A DNA stretch of 64,000 bases from Escarpia spicata (GCA_963995525.1 OZ023214.1:59329980-59393979), one strand, 5' to 3'. Numbered from the stretch's first letter, positions 11,860-22,965 are shown. The notes: generated by a model not told the origin, from the sequence alone. Made by a program: numbers and translations.

Positions 11860-13760
11860 GTCTTTGGACGAAGAAAACATCCGTGTCCCCGAATGCTTGC
11901 GCTACTACCCTTAGTGTGCCACGTTTGACTTTGAGAGTGTTGCTTTGACACGTCACAACTCCGCCCAGACAACGACAAGGTCCATTGGTTATCGCATAAC
12001 GTGCGATTGAGCGTCAGCGTAGCACCGAACGTGCCCGAACACGTGCAAGTACAATGTCTCGTCACATACGGAGACAGCGACAAGTCGGTGGCGGATATGA
12101 TGGATGTCCTTCGTGTAATGAGCGACGCCGCGTACAAAGGCATCGAAGACAATTACGAGGACGTGTTTCAGCAACTCGCGGAAGCACAGTCGGAGTAGGA
12201 CGAAAAGGAAGCCAAGGCGCGATCATCTCTCAACGAGGGTGAGGACAAAGACTCGCGACAAAGACCGTCGATTCCCTACAAAAGTCTCACGGGACAATTA
12301 TACGGAAGGCTTCGTCAATTACCCTTCATTGACTTCAATTCAGGCAAGTATGATCTGAACGTCGTGAAGCAGTTCCTCGTACCCTACTCCCTCTCCACTA
12401 AACACAACAGGAGGAGGATGTGGATTAAGAAGAGGAAGAAGAAGTTGAACAAAATGTCAAAGACGGTGTCGGTTCCTTCTTCGTTATCAAGCGTAACAAC
12501 ATCTGGAATTCTTAGATATGACCCATTACATTCTGGTTAGATTCACCTACGATAAGTACATGAAAGCGTATGGATGCGAGGTTACGAAAGGTAATTTCCC
12601 GTACGAGTATATGAGAAGTTGGAGAGACTCAACGAGCCCACTCTTCCACCGAAAGCGACCTTCTTCAGTCGATAGAAGAATGATGCTATATCCAACGAGG
12701 ATTACGCCAGTTGTCAACAGGCGTGTTGGGAGAACAACATGAAGACGTTGCAAGACTTTCACGTTTGGTACAACAACAGGGATAGGCAGTTTGCTTTCTA
12801 TCAGGAAGGCGGTCTCGAATTGTTCATGCAAGCAATCAGCGTACCTGGGCTGACCTTGATCTACCTGTTCAACGACCTTCCAGAGAAGACCTACTTTACT
12901 CTCTTTAATGACAAGAACAAAGATCTCCATCAGCTTGTCAAAGATACTATCGTTGGAGGGGCGTCTATTATCATCACCAGACTGCACGAGAAAGGGGTCA
13001 CCAAGATAAGTCGGCGCGACTACGGAGAAGACGCTCGAGCGTGTCAATCCATAGTGGGGTATGGCGCGAATGCTCTGTACTTGTATTCAATCAAGGAAGA
13101 CATGCCAACGGGATGGTACACGCAACGACGGGATGAGAACGAGTTCCGGCCCGTAGTAGCGCAGTTAACAGGACAGATGGCTGGCGAATGGTTGACGTGG
13201 GAATCCGGTACGCACGGTACTCTCTATACGTCACCGGACCAACGGACGAGAGAAGAGGATCGATAAACTTCTGGTAGTCGGATGGTGTAGCCAAGCGAAG
13301 AAAGCATATCAGTTCCATGACTGCTACTATCACGGATGTCCATGCACCCAACGAGAGATCAACAAGGTAAATGGAAAAATCATGGCCCAACTACACGCCG
13401 AAACACGAAAGAATACAACGTACCTTTGTCACTTTGTGAAGGTCATCGAGCTGTGGGAATGCGAATGGAAAGAAAAGAGAAGCGATGCGTCTAGTGGAGG
13501 ATGACGTCACAGCAGATACTGTCACGTGTGCGCAACGGAACCTTGTTCGATATAATCCAGTGCGACCTTCGCGTACCGGAAGAATTACGCGTTCACTTTG
13601 CCGAGATGCAACCCATCTTCAAGGATGTCCGCGTGATGCGCGACGATCTTGGACCGTTCATGCGCCGATACGCTGAAAAACACGACATCATAGCGACAAA
13701 ATCCTCGCGACGCGTCGCAGATAGGTCACTTAACATGTCAGATGTATCAGGGGCGCGTAA
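11860..13760 (+). pseudogene. Polinton protein-primed DNA polymerase B (broken, internally deleted)
   Basis: Would replicate the element by protein priming. Recognisable blocks in order: exonuclease motif with TFDFES (about 11,920-11,940), FNSGKYDLNVVKQFLVPY (about 12,336-12,390), YGCEVTKGNFPYEYM (about 12,556-12,610), the 12,739-13,266 frame with SVPGLTLIYLF and GGASIIITRLHEKG, then YQFHDCYYHGC (about 13,305-13,340) and LRVPEELRVHFAEMQPIF (about 13,570-13,625). The motif A equivalent reads YGANALYLY, where a D is expected in place of the G, so a catalytic residue is lost. The downstream palm block with the second catalytic aspartates is missing; sequence jumps at about 13,740. Multiple stops. 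Confidence 0.85.
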
Positions 13761-13915
13761 AGTTTGTACAAGACGCGTTCAAGGACGCTACGTCGGTACT
13801 GCACGGTTATATATAGGATGATCTCAAACAGGAAATGCGCGAGGATATGCATCTACACAAGGCCATCTTTCCAGACGACAGTGTTCAGTATGTGTACCTT
13901 CCGAAGGTATAAAAA
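13740..13915 (+). pseudogene. C-terminal remnant of an unidentified Polinton gene
   Basis: A frame reads MYQGRVKFVQDAFKDATSV, a stop, then QEMREDMHLHKAIFPDDSVQ and YVYLPKV followed by a stop. It is not part of the polymerase catalytic core as far as I can see; it may be the end of the polymerase gene or of a separate small gene joined by the deletion at about 13,740. A TATA-like box for the next gene overlaps its end. Confidence 0.4.
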
Positions 13916-13916
13916 A
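13908..13916 (+). promoter_or_regulatory. TATA-like box before small late gene
   Basis: TATAAAAAA lies 43 bp upstream of the ATG at 13,951, in a position fit for a gene-specific promoter inside the Polinton. Confidence 0.5.
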
Positions 13917-13950
13917 GACCGACCACGCGCCTCGTCTCTTCATTTACACG

Positions 13951-14723
13951 ATGTCTGAGTTCGTGAACAGACACATTATTTGCATACAGGCGCTGAATAG
14001 ATATAAAAGCACGAAATTGAGGAGAGCCATCATCGCCAACGCCGACGCCGATCTTCTTTGCGAATTGGCCGTGTGCGCATACAACATTTTGAAAAAGAAC
14101 ATGACCCTGGTAGAGAGGCGACGGTTGCGTATGTACAGAACAAAACTATTCGATTTAGGACTAAGAGGCGTGCCGGCGGCCAGGAGACGGTGGGGGCGGC
14201 GGCAGCGGCGGGGGCGGTGGGGTGGCGATGCGGCGGGGGCGGTGGATCCACTCACCACAACAGAGGTCGCGGAGGTAATCGAGAGCGTTCCCAGGACCTT
14301 GCAGCCCAAAGTCATATGATTGGTGGAACGTCTCAAAAGATATATCACGTGGACGGCGCGCGGAAAACTCATCCACGAAGGTGTGCCGATTACCGGAAGT
14401 AACGTGGTGGATCTTGTCAACGATCTGTTGCGCAAGACAAAAAGCGCCAGTAGCGGCAGCAGCGACAGCTGTTTACACGACACCTCGGAGCCATCAATGT
14501 ACCCGTGGAAATGGTGGGTAACGTTGCAAGGAGGTCCTACGTACAACAGTTAAAGAAGAAGACTCCGACGCAACGACGATCACCAGCTGCTCCCCGATTG
14601 ACCGGCGGTGGCAGTACAAGACGATCTCGGCATTGGACGCCCCTCGCTCGTCGACAGATGGAAGGGTCGATGCTCACTATGGTACCGGAAGGACGCAAGG
14701 AGGCGGAAAGAGAGAGTTTTTAA
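13951..14723 (+). pseudogene. Polinton small conserved late gene (broken)
   Basis: From ATG 13,951 the frame begins MSEFVNRHIICIQALN, includes NADADLLCELAVCAYNILKK and a basic RRRLRMYR segment, then an in-frame TGA at 14,317-14,319. It resumes in the same frame with ITWTARGKLIHEGVPI and TGSNVVDLVNDLLRK. A frameshift near 14,490 moves the continuation (INVPVEMVGN) to another frame that stays open to 14,723. The GSNVVDLVND-like and NVPxExVGN-like blocks are shared by small Polinton proteins of unknown function. The middle has a GC-rich GGCGGC insertion at about 14,175-14,245. Confidence 0.6.
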
Positions 14724-15023
14724 AGGATGAACATGACGAATCGATGAAATTATGACTGTCATCGACTCGTGGGACACTTGGCGTTGTCTCTTCACCGCTA
14801 CCCCTCTAAATTCAACAGTTGGATCGATGCCAAGACCTTCGTCACGTATAAAGACTAGCCGCGCGACCTCCGACCCGTCAGTCGAGACATGGACGAGATG
14901 TATCGCTGGTGTCGCTACAAAGGACCACGTCAAGGATGTTGGATCAGAGAAGAGGGTTGCGCACGACTTCATAAAACGAGACGTCGCCATCAAAAGATGC
15001 CCCACGGATTTCGGTTCCTGGAG

Positions 15024-15035
15024 TATATAATAAAA
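15024..15035 (+). promoter_or_regulatory. TATA-like box before small membrane-protein gene
   Basis: TATATAATAAAA ends six bases before ATG 15,041. The spacing is short for that ATG, so it may instead serve the membrane-protein reading frame starting further inside. Confidence 0.45.
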
Positions 15036-15040
15036 GACAG

Positions 15041-15310
15041 ATGTACTATCTCCTAACCCCAGTTGGACGACGACAGACGGGACGACAAGAGAGGTTCCCA
15101 CCGCTGACACAGAAGACACTATCGACGTGCAAGAAGAGGAGCAGATGCAGCAGAGCAACACTCGTCTTTCTCTGTCAGGTCGTCGTCTTTTACACGGTCA
15201 TCGTGGTCAGCATATACAATCTATCGATCGGTCACACTAATTCGACTCTGTGGATGGCCCTGTTGAGTAGTTCGTTTGGTTACCTCCTACCCAATCCGAC
15301 GTTGAGATAA
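15041..15310 (+). pseudogene. Polinton small membrane protein (putative)
   Basis: An 89-codon frame whose second half is hydrophobic (FLCQVVVFYTVIVVSIYNLS, then TNSTLWMALLSSSFGYLLPN). The LWxxLLSSxxGYLLPNP pattern resembles a short membrane protein commonly placed just before the capsid genes in Polintons. Its N-terminal half is basic and in doubt because the neighbouring frames look as good; a frameshift is probable. Function unknown. Confidence 0.5.
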
Positions 15311-15314
15311 CACC

Positions 15315-15641
15315 ATGATGACGAATGATTTCTGCTTGGCTTTGTCTAGCAACGCTTCCATGAAGTCGCATCCGAATAACACCTTGGCGCATTACATCAT
15401 GGACTTGCCTCGTCGTGTCGTGCTGTCTGGTGGCGACTGGGAATGAGGCATAGTAGAGTTCCAGTACCCGCATATTTGGTACAACGTTCGCGAGGAGTAT
15501 ACCAAGTTCTACCTGTACGAGACCGATCGCATGGGACTCACTCCGGGTGGCACGAGAGGCAACAAACGACGCGTCACGACTGCCGGTAAGAGGCTGTTGA
15601 ATAAACTCTTGACCCCAGGCGTTCAAGCTCCTAAGCTATAA
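15315..15641 (+). pseudogene. Polinton minor capsid (penton-type) protein, interrupted
   Basis: From ATG 15,315 the frame carries LALSSNASMKSHPNNTLAHY and LSGGDWE, an in-frame TGA at 15,444-15,446, then IVEFQYPHIWYNVREEY. These blocks match the N-terminal part of the penton-like protein that precedes the major capsid gene in Polintons. After NKRRVTTAGKRLLNK it stops at 15,641, far shorter than a whole penton, so most of the jelly roll is deleted. Confidence 0.7.
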
Positions 15642-15644
15642 AAC
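15637..15644 (+). promoter_or_regulatory. TATA-like box before major capsid gene
   Basis: TATAAAAC overlaps the stop of the minor capsid remnant and lies about 98 bp before the major capsid ATG at 15,735. Confidence 0.45.
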
Positions 15645-15734
15645 AAGGACACTCAAAGAAACGAACCAGTGCAAGCGGAAGACAGCGCAAGAAACAGACG
15701 TCATCGCGGAAACGTGAACTCGACATATTCGACG

Positions 15735-16805
15735 ATGGCTTTCGTGCATAAACAATCGTGCGAGGGGGTCAAGAGTGAACTCGACCTCTTTACTATACCC
15801 CCGACTCAGACCAGCACCGTCGACAATTGCATTGTGCAATATCAAACCATGTCCTCTCTCGACTCGGGCTGCCCGGTAGAATTCGTGATACCCGGATCGG
15901 GAGATGATTACATGGATCTCGCCTGTACAATGCTATACGTTCAAGCGAAGGTGATCCGATAGATCCGACCTCGACGCCGCTGATCCTGTGGCTCCAGTAA
16001 ATAACTGGCTCCATTGGCTGTTCATTCTAGTCGACGTCTACCTGAACGGAACGCTCCTGACCCCTTTCACCAACACGTACCCGTAATGTGCCTACATCGA
16101 TACACTGCAGAGCTACGGGGACGATGCTAAGGAGACGCAACTGTCGAGTTGGATGTGGCACAAGGACACGGGTAATCGCATGGAGACCGTCGAGATCGCT
16201 GCAGGAGACGCGGCCAACGCGGACTTGGTGGCTCGATGAGACAAGATCGTCCGGATTCGCGTCGTTGACATGATGGGTCGTATCCACGTTGACCTGTTCC
16301 TCCAGGATAAATTCCTCATCAACGGCGTCGAGGTTAATATACGACTGGTGCGCAGCAAGAACGCGTTCGTGTTCATGACCAGTGGTGGCAACCCCGTCTA
16401 CAAGATCAAGTTCGTCAACGCTACCTTGTTCGTAAAGAAGACCACTCTGGATGCCACTGTGCAGATGGCGTACATCAAATTCCTCAAGAAGATCACGGCC
16501 AAATATCCGATGCGTCCCGTTGACTGCTAGGTCTACTCCATTCCAGCGGAAACCCTGCCGAAACGTCTCGAGCTGTGCTGCATCGATAACGACCCATACA
16601 ACGGCTCGTTCGAGTAGAACCTATTCCACGCCAAGAACAACGACATCAACTTCCTCGCCGTGTACGTGGACGGTCGATACATACCCTCCAAACCTTTCCA
16701 GCCAAATTTCTACAATGATCTCTTAGTTAGAAGCTACCTCAAACTGCCGAGTTCGAGTCCATGCTGGAGATTGACAAGACCCGCAACGTCATCTACGACT
16801 TCTGA
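15735..16805 (+). pseudogene. Polinton major capsid protein (double jelly roll), broken
   Basis: Belongs to the family often labelled 'F54H12.2-like' in animal genomes, now understood as the Polinton hexon-type capsid protein. ATG 15,735 opens with MAFVHKQSCEGVKSELDLFT and runs to a TAG at 15,960. The frame shifts; VDVYLNGTLLTPFTNTYP, then DMMGRIHVDLFLQDKFLING (16,270-16,330) and KYPMRPVDC follow in other frames. Further stops occur at 16,528 and 16,617. The C-terminal IDKTRNVIYDF ends at TGA 16,803-16,805, but a piece before it is deleted (about 16,735). Cannot make a capsid. Confidence 0.88.
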
Positions 16806-16809
16806 CGAG

Positions 16810-17264
16810 ATGAAAACTCTGCAGATTGCTTGCCTACTCACCATGGAAACGCAGACAGAGTCGATCGTTTGCGCTATCGTGCCCAAAGACAACCTACACG
16901 CGATGACGATAGACACTTTCCCTAGCGCCTACGTGTGCAACACGCACGACTGCAAGAAACCAGGCAAACATTGGATACCGCTGTATTTGGATGGTGATGG
17001 ACACGGTGAATCCTTCTGCTCGTACGGCCTTCCACCGCAACACGTCGAGTTCCGCACTTTTATAAATTGACATTGCGTTGAATGGATTGATAATTCCAAG
17101 AGATTTCAGAAGAATCCTCTGTCTAACGTTTGCGGACAATATTGTGTTGCTTATATCTTGGTTTGCTGTCACAGTTTTCGATTAAGTCTTTTGTGAATGG
17201 TTTCGGCATTGATTTGGTGGCAAACGATTGCCGTGTGTTTGATTGGCTTAAGCAATTGAGATAA
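16810..17264 (+). pseudogene. Polinton adenain-like cysteine protease (broken)
   Basis: Processing protease of the virion, adenovirus-protease family. From ATG 16,810, GKHWIPLYLDGDG holds the catalytic His and following acidic residue, ESFCSYGLPP follows, then an in-frame TGA at 17,068-17,070. The frame continues with SNVCGQYCVAYIL, which holds the catalytic Cys (VCGQYC). A +1 shift then gives GIDLVANDCRVFDWLKQLR ending at 17,264. It directly follows the capsid gene, as is usual. Catalytic residues remain but the frame is broken twice. Confidence 0.85.
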
Positions 17265-17640
17265 GATACACTGTACTACCCAGTTTCGAAACTGATGTGT
17301 ATTTGATGTTTACTTTCGGCACCAATTGTATATAGTATAGCTTTGTTTGTGAGTAGTTTCGGAATGGTTTGACTCGCACACACGATGTTATACCCCACAA
17401 AAAAGTAGTCATCAACCGTCCACCACTCCTCCTCCCTTCCTCCCTTACATACACACGCACGCACGCACTGAAACAACGCCCAACACATGCTAGTGGGATG
17501 AGTGATTATTAAGAGATGTGACGTCATGACATTAACTAGGTCAACATGCGCTAGGGGGCGCTCCTAACCGGACATGATGAGTCAGCATCTTCAATTCCTA
17601 ATTTTCATGCAGAATCACTTTCGTATCGAGAACTCTCCTT
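17265..17640. other. No gene seen
   Basis: Region between the protease end and the next pseudogene. It should contain the Polinton end, but I could not identify a terminal inverted repeat or a target duplication. Confidence 0.5.
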
Positions 17641-18850
17641 AACTACTAACGTGCACAAAAGGTTTCTTGCCGAGTACCCTGACAGGATAATCTCCTACTC
17701 CCTGATCTGCAAACTACGCCCATTCTGGGTAGTGCATCCCTCACTGGATGATTGCGATAGATACGTGCCTTTGTAAGACACATGAAAACCTTATGGCAAA
17801 TAAGCTCTACCATGTGGACATTCTGCAAACAAAGAACATAAAGCAATTAGCTGACAGCATCAGCTGTGATCCGGCGTTGAAAGTTTGCATGTACTGTGAA
17901 TGCCAGACTTGTAAATAGGCTATTCCAGATGCCAACCAGTTTGATCAAGAAGAAGAGGTAAGCTACACTCAGTGCCGTACCGTTGCAGAGCCTCTTGACA
18001 ATGAACGTACGTTCAATGTCATCAAGAAAGTGGAAGAAACAGCGATAAAGCAAATTCTGTTAGAGCGATTCCAAAATAGCCTAAGCAAGTTCAGACGGCA
18101 CGTATATGCGATCAGGCATTAGTTTTTGGTTTACCGAGAGCTGAGAAGAAATCTGCCTTCTTCTGAATATGTAATTCACGTTGACTTTTCTGAGAACTTC
18201 TGTTGTAAGTTCGGAAGTGAGATCCAGTCTGTATACTTCGGTGGATCACGCAAACAACACTACACACGGGCGTCCTGTACGTAGGAGATGTGGATCAACC
18301 GATCCCATTCTACAAACTGTCCCCGTCCAAACGACATAACCCGACTGCAATTTGATTACATGCAAGTGAGTCATCCAGACATCGAGATGCTGCATTTCTT
18401 CAGTGATGGTCCGACGTCCCAGTACAGACAAAAGGTCACTTTCTTCCTGTTCAGCACAAAGATTTTCTACATGGGCTACAAAGCAGGGTCATGGAGCTGC
18501 TGGGAGGCAAATCACGGAAAGGGGGCTCCGGATGGCATCGGAGGCACCATCAAGCGAAAGGCCGACATATTTGTCTGCCTAGGGCATGACATCCCTGACG
18601 CGCAGCTCATCTATACAGGGCTCTGATCCCGGAAAAGTCGATCCACTTCTTCTTCACAGAGGCAGATCAAGTGGAAGAAGCAGCCGTCCCTGAGAACATA
18701 CCAGCAGTGCAAGGAACCATGAACCTACACCAAGTCATCACACTGGTTCGTGGTACGATCAAATATCGCGATGTCAGCTGTTGTTGCAACAACCATGAAG
18801 CACTGAATTGCATGTGCTACGACGTCAAGGAATTTACCTTCCCTACCAGA
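17640..18850 (+). pseudogene. Transposase-like multi-copy gene family member (broken)
   Basis: Member of a dispersed gene family I have seen in invertebrate genomes as 'uncharacterized', with FSDGPxxQYRxK and FEAxHGKGAPDGxGGxxK blocks. Here: EYPDRIISYSLICKLRPFWVV (about 17,670), a one-base shift, then DTCLCKTHENLMANKLYHVD and the Cys-rich VCMYCECQTCK (zinc-binding-like), then VDFSENFCCKFGSEIQSVYF, another shift, TLHTGVLYVGDVD, and finally 18,288-18,626 with FFSDGPTSQYRQKVTFFLFS and NHGKGAPDGIGG. The tail KYRDVSCCCNNHEALNCMCY lies at 18,770-18,830. At least three frame changes and several stops. The D in FSDGP may be a catalytic residue; the transposase superfamily is not assignable by eye. 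Confidence 0.65.
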
Positions 18851-18974
18851 GTGCAGCCTGTTGCCCCTGCCAAGCCCCCAGTCACTGAACAACTGATTCC
18901 TCCTGCGCAGCTCCTCCACAGCTGTCATTGCATCCCTACTTATAGTGCCAATGGAACAACTGGACGATCGACCA

Positions 18975-19252
18975 TTCGATGGACGATGCGCGATGCGATG
19001 GGCGATGCGATGCGCGGTGCAATGCGCGATGCGATACGCGATGCGATGCGCGATGCAATAGGCGATGCGCGATGCGATACGCAATGCCATGCGCGATGCG
19101 ATGCGCGATGCGATACGCGATGCGATGCGTGATGCGATACGCGATGCGATGCGCTATGCGATGCGCGATACGCGATGCGCGATGCGATACGCGATGTGCG
19201 ATGCGATGCGCGATGCGCGATGCGCGATGCGCGATGCGCGATGCGATGGTAT
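18975..19252. repeat. GCGATGC-type satellite (plus orientation)
   Basis: Irregular array of GCGATGCGAT / GCGATACGCGAT units. It is the reverse complement in composition of the array at 56,213-56,357. Long open frames on both strands are by-products of the repeat. Confidence 0.9.
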
Positions 19253-21050
19253 AAATTATAAAGATGCCGTAATGAGCATGCGTACGTCGAAAACGAGACT
19301 TAGGCAGCCATTTGTATTTTATTAAACGCATTCCTTTTTGTGTTCAGAGTATGCGATGAAGGCTGATGAAGCTGACTGTACGTATACGGTTACATATATA
19401 TTTGGTTTGCGCACAGAATTTGTTGTGTTCGTACTTCTAAATGTTGTGACGAAAGTCTGGGGCAAACATATTTCATAACATGACATATATGTACTTCTTC
19501 TACCGCTCAAATTGCAGTTTTTAAATTGTTTCCGTCTGGATATTCTTGGTAGAAAAAAATAATAACTTTGTATACATGGGAAGAGACGACAACTTTTTTC
19601 AACTTTCGCTTATTGCAAATGCCGTTCGTTTGTGTCCAAGTTTATGTTTCAATTATTATAAATAGCTACAATATTCGAAGTCGGATTAACAAGAAGCATG
19701 TTCATTAAATCATCGAAAAAACTGAATTTAGTCGTCATTTGCGTCACATGTTTTTTTTCTGTCTACAGTTTAATTGTTTCTTTTTAGTTAAGTGAATCGA
19801 ATAGCTGAGGCACAGTTTACCAAACCGTAGATACGCTACAGTGTAACTGCCTGTCAATCGCAGCGATTTACGATGCCGCCCAATATAGCATGCGGCTCGA
19901 AGTGGTAATTATTGAGACTGTCTGGTCTTAGCTGTGTGTAGGCAACTGCTTGGATGCGATTATTGTTTTGAAATAGGTGCCACTAGTTAAGCCAGACATA
20001 TTCATTAGAACAGTTTATTATGTTGTATGTGTCTGTTCCTTGATATGGAAGTACTGTGAAGGCAGTCAATCTATGAATCGCTTATCTTGCATGCCCCCAG
20101 TAAATTACAACCATGGAAGATACGTCCGTAATATATTCCCGTGTGTGTGCGTGCGTGCCTGTGTGATTATAAACCTATAATTATAGCATGCATGTGTGTC
20201 AATTGTATTGTTGTAAATACAGTTGTAGCATCATTGCCAGGTCAAATAAAGCTAACTGCTGCAAACTTGTCGTGTATTTTTCATGAGAGTGTTCATCTTA
20301 GTTCACAGTTTAGTAAGACAGTGTTTCGTGGCAGGATACAGTAATGTTGAACTCTGTGCGATACTCAGCCACAACAGAATATCCATCATGTGTTTTTCAT
20401 TAATATAATATGGTAATAATATAATAATCTGAGTAAAAAGCATAATGTGTTCATAGATGACATCCTCGCGCGCCAGGGGGCGTTACTGATTACATGTCTC
20501 AGTCCCCCCGGCAGATCGCCTTGCGGGACTCGGAATATAAGCTAAGCCAATAATATTGCGTGCCGGCAAATTTTCAACCACATGATTTTGGTAATGTTAT
20601 GTGCAATGTTGGGGGAAGTAGAAGTAATTAGTTGAATACACAATACCGTTCAGTCCCTCATGAGATGTTATGAAATCACTGGCTTCGTCTTAGAATTGAG
20701 GTGCGGGTGGGGCGGGTGTCTGCACTGTTCTCACGGGTTGTACAGTTGCAGCAAAGCTAATTTCTAGTCTGAATCAGCTGACCCCCATACATTGCGTAGG
20801 ATATCTGCTAGGGGTAGTGTACGTTGTCATCGACATGGCTTACGAGGATGATAGAGGATACTCTTTCAACTTGTATTTATCGTTTAGGTCCCTACTACTC
20901 AATTGTTTAGATAACTGTTGCACTTCCATTCGCTATTTGTAAAATGAATGACGGTATGTTGTTGAGTAACTGCGTCGTGAATGCTTAAAACGTATTGATT
21001 AACTAACCATGAATATACTGAACGCCTTAATGTTTATAAACTCAATAAAT
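19253..21050. other. No gene seen
   Basis: AT-rich sequence with no ORF or repeat I can support. The part at about 19,330-19,480 (containing TACTTCTAAATGTTGTGACG) resembles 56,015-56,090. Confidence 0.5.
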
Positions 21051-21104
21051 TCATACGTACACACACGCACACGCACACGCACACGCGCACCAGGGTAGGG
21101 CGGT

Positions 21105-22133
21105 AGGAATGGAGGGAGAGAGGGGAAGAGGGAGAGAGGGAGAGAAGGAGAGAGGGAGAGAGGGAGAGAGGGAGAGAGGGAGAGAGGGAGAGAGGGAGAG
21201 AGGGAGAGAGGGAGAGAGGGAGAGAGGGAGAGAGGGAGAGAGGGAGAGAGGGAGTGAGGGAGATAGGGAGAGAGGGAGAGAGGGAGAGAGGGAGAGAGAG
21301 ACAAGGAGAGAGGGAGAGAGGGAGAGAGGGAGAGAGGGAGAGAGAGACAAGGAGAGAGGGAGAGAGGGAGAGATGGAGAGAGAGAGAGTGAGAGAGAGAG
21401 GGAGAGAGGGAGAGAGGGAGAAAGGGAGAGAGAGAGGGGGAATGAGGGAGAGAGAAAGAGAGAGAGGTGGGGAGAGGGAGAGAGGGAGAGAGAGAGAGGG
21501 GGGAGAGAGGGAGAGAGGGAGAGAGGGAGAGAGGGAGAGAGGGAGAGAGGGAGAGAGGGAGAGGGGGGAGAGGGAGAGAGGGAGAGAGGGAGAGAGGGAG
21601 AGAGGGAGAGAGGGAGAGAGGGAGAGAGGGAGAGAGGGAGAGAGGGAGAGAGGGAGAGTGGGAGAGAGGGAGAGAGGGAGAGAGGGAGAGAGGGAGAGAG
21701 GGAGAGAGGGAGAGAGGGAGAGAGAGACAGGGAGAGAGGGAGAGAGGGCGAGATTGAGAGAGAGAGAGTGAGAGAGAGAGTGAGAGAGAGAGGGAGAGAG
21801 GGAGAAAGGAAGAGAGAGAGGGGGAATGAGGGAGAGAGAGAGAGGGGGGGGGGGAGAGGGAGAGAGGGAGAGAGAGAGGGGGGAGAGAGGGAGAGAGGAG
21901 AGAGGGAGAATGGGAGAGAGGGAGAGATGGAGAGAGGGAGAGAGGGAGAGAGGGAGAGAGGGAGAGAGGGAGAGAGGGAGAGAGGGAGAGACGTAGAGAC
22001 CGAGAGAGGGAGAGACGGAGAGACGGAGAGAGGGAGACAGGGAAAGAGAGAGGGAGAGAGGAAGAGAGGGAGAGAGGGAGAGAGGGAGAGAGGGAGAGAG
22101 GGAGAGAGGGAGAGAGGGAGAGAGGGAGAAAGA
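21105..22133. repeat. (GGGAGAGA)n satellite, about 1 kb
   Basis: An almost pure purine-strand array of GGGAGAGA with scattered variants (GAGAGAGT, ACAAGGAG, runs of G at 21,848-21,856). Open frames of up to 398 codons on both strands arise from it and are not genes. Polypurine mirror repeats of this kind can form triplex DNA. Confidence 0.97.
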
Positions 22134-22721
22134 GCAATGCAGGTACTTTCAAGTTTAAATAAGTACTCATGTCTATGTTGCACATGTTCACGGCTACTGG
22201 AAATAATAAAAAATTATATTTATGTAACACAAGAAATAAAAGGAAAGTTCGTAAATGAAGTAAAATTTAAATGTATTTTAATAAGTCAAAAATATGAATA
22301 GCGATTCAATATTAAATGAATTCTTTATGATCTTCTATATTCTAGTACATTCCTGAAATAATACACATATAAATGGAAGGTGTAATTGTTTCTGTTTAGC
22401 ATCATATCGAAGAAAATAGCACAATGTGTTAGGGTATATTCTGCGATAACAAATTCATTCATCACTATGAAAATATGAAATATATCACACACGTCTACCA
22501 ATAAATGTACACAGTTGAATAGTTGTCTTGTTGAGTGTCCTAACCTGCTTATGCAATATGCATCAATACCTTAACAACCAGTTAAATAGAGGCGCTTTGT
22601 TGTGTATAATGTATACCTTATGAAAGTAAAGCATACTTCATCCCTTTAACGATTTACCACATTTACGCAAAACCATATTAATGATACACTATCTTTAATG
22701 GGTGTGTTTTTTGTTTACAAC

Positions 22722-22889
<168 letters not shown>

Positions 22890-22890
<1 letters not shown>

Positions 22891-22965
22891 AATTATTATG
22901 TGGAAAAGAGATTGACATAATATATGTATATATATTATGTCAATCTCTTTTCCACATAATAATTG
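22890..22965. repeat. Perfect 36-bp inverted repeat with 4-nt spacer
   Basis: Arms 22,890-22,925 and 22,930-22,965 are exact reverse complements (starting CAATTATTATGTGGAAAAGA). Folded, this is a near-perfect hairpin directly after a (CA)n(TA)n tract. Confidence 0.95.

Larger units (their letters stand above)
11860..17264 (+). mobile_element. Polinton/Maverick (adintovirus-like) relic
   Basis: A plus-strand Polinton with genes in the order DNA polymerase B, small late genes, small membrane protein, minor capsid, major capsid, adenain-like protease. All are interrupted by stops or frameshifts. I find no retroviral-type integrase, no packaging ATPase and no clear terminal inverted repeats, so the ends are missing or unrecognised and the stated limits are those of the recognisable coding part. 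The region is more GC-rich than the flanking DNA. Confidence 0.88.

Noticed and set aside
11390..17560. Polinton terminal inverted repeats around 11.4 and 17.5 kb
   Set aside because: Only very short, weak matches such as TGTCAT were found; not enough to call an end.
18936..19331. Open frames with AHRIAHRI or MRDAMRDA on both strands
   Set aside because: Products of the GCGATGC satellite.
21034..22230. Open frames of nearly 400 codons on the minus strand and 220 on the plus strand
   Set aside because: They are made only of the GGGAGAGA satellite (SLSPSLPL or GREGERER) and have no start context, splice or family support.
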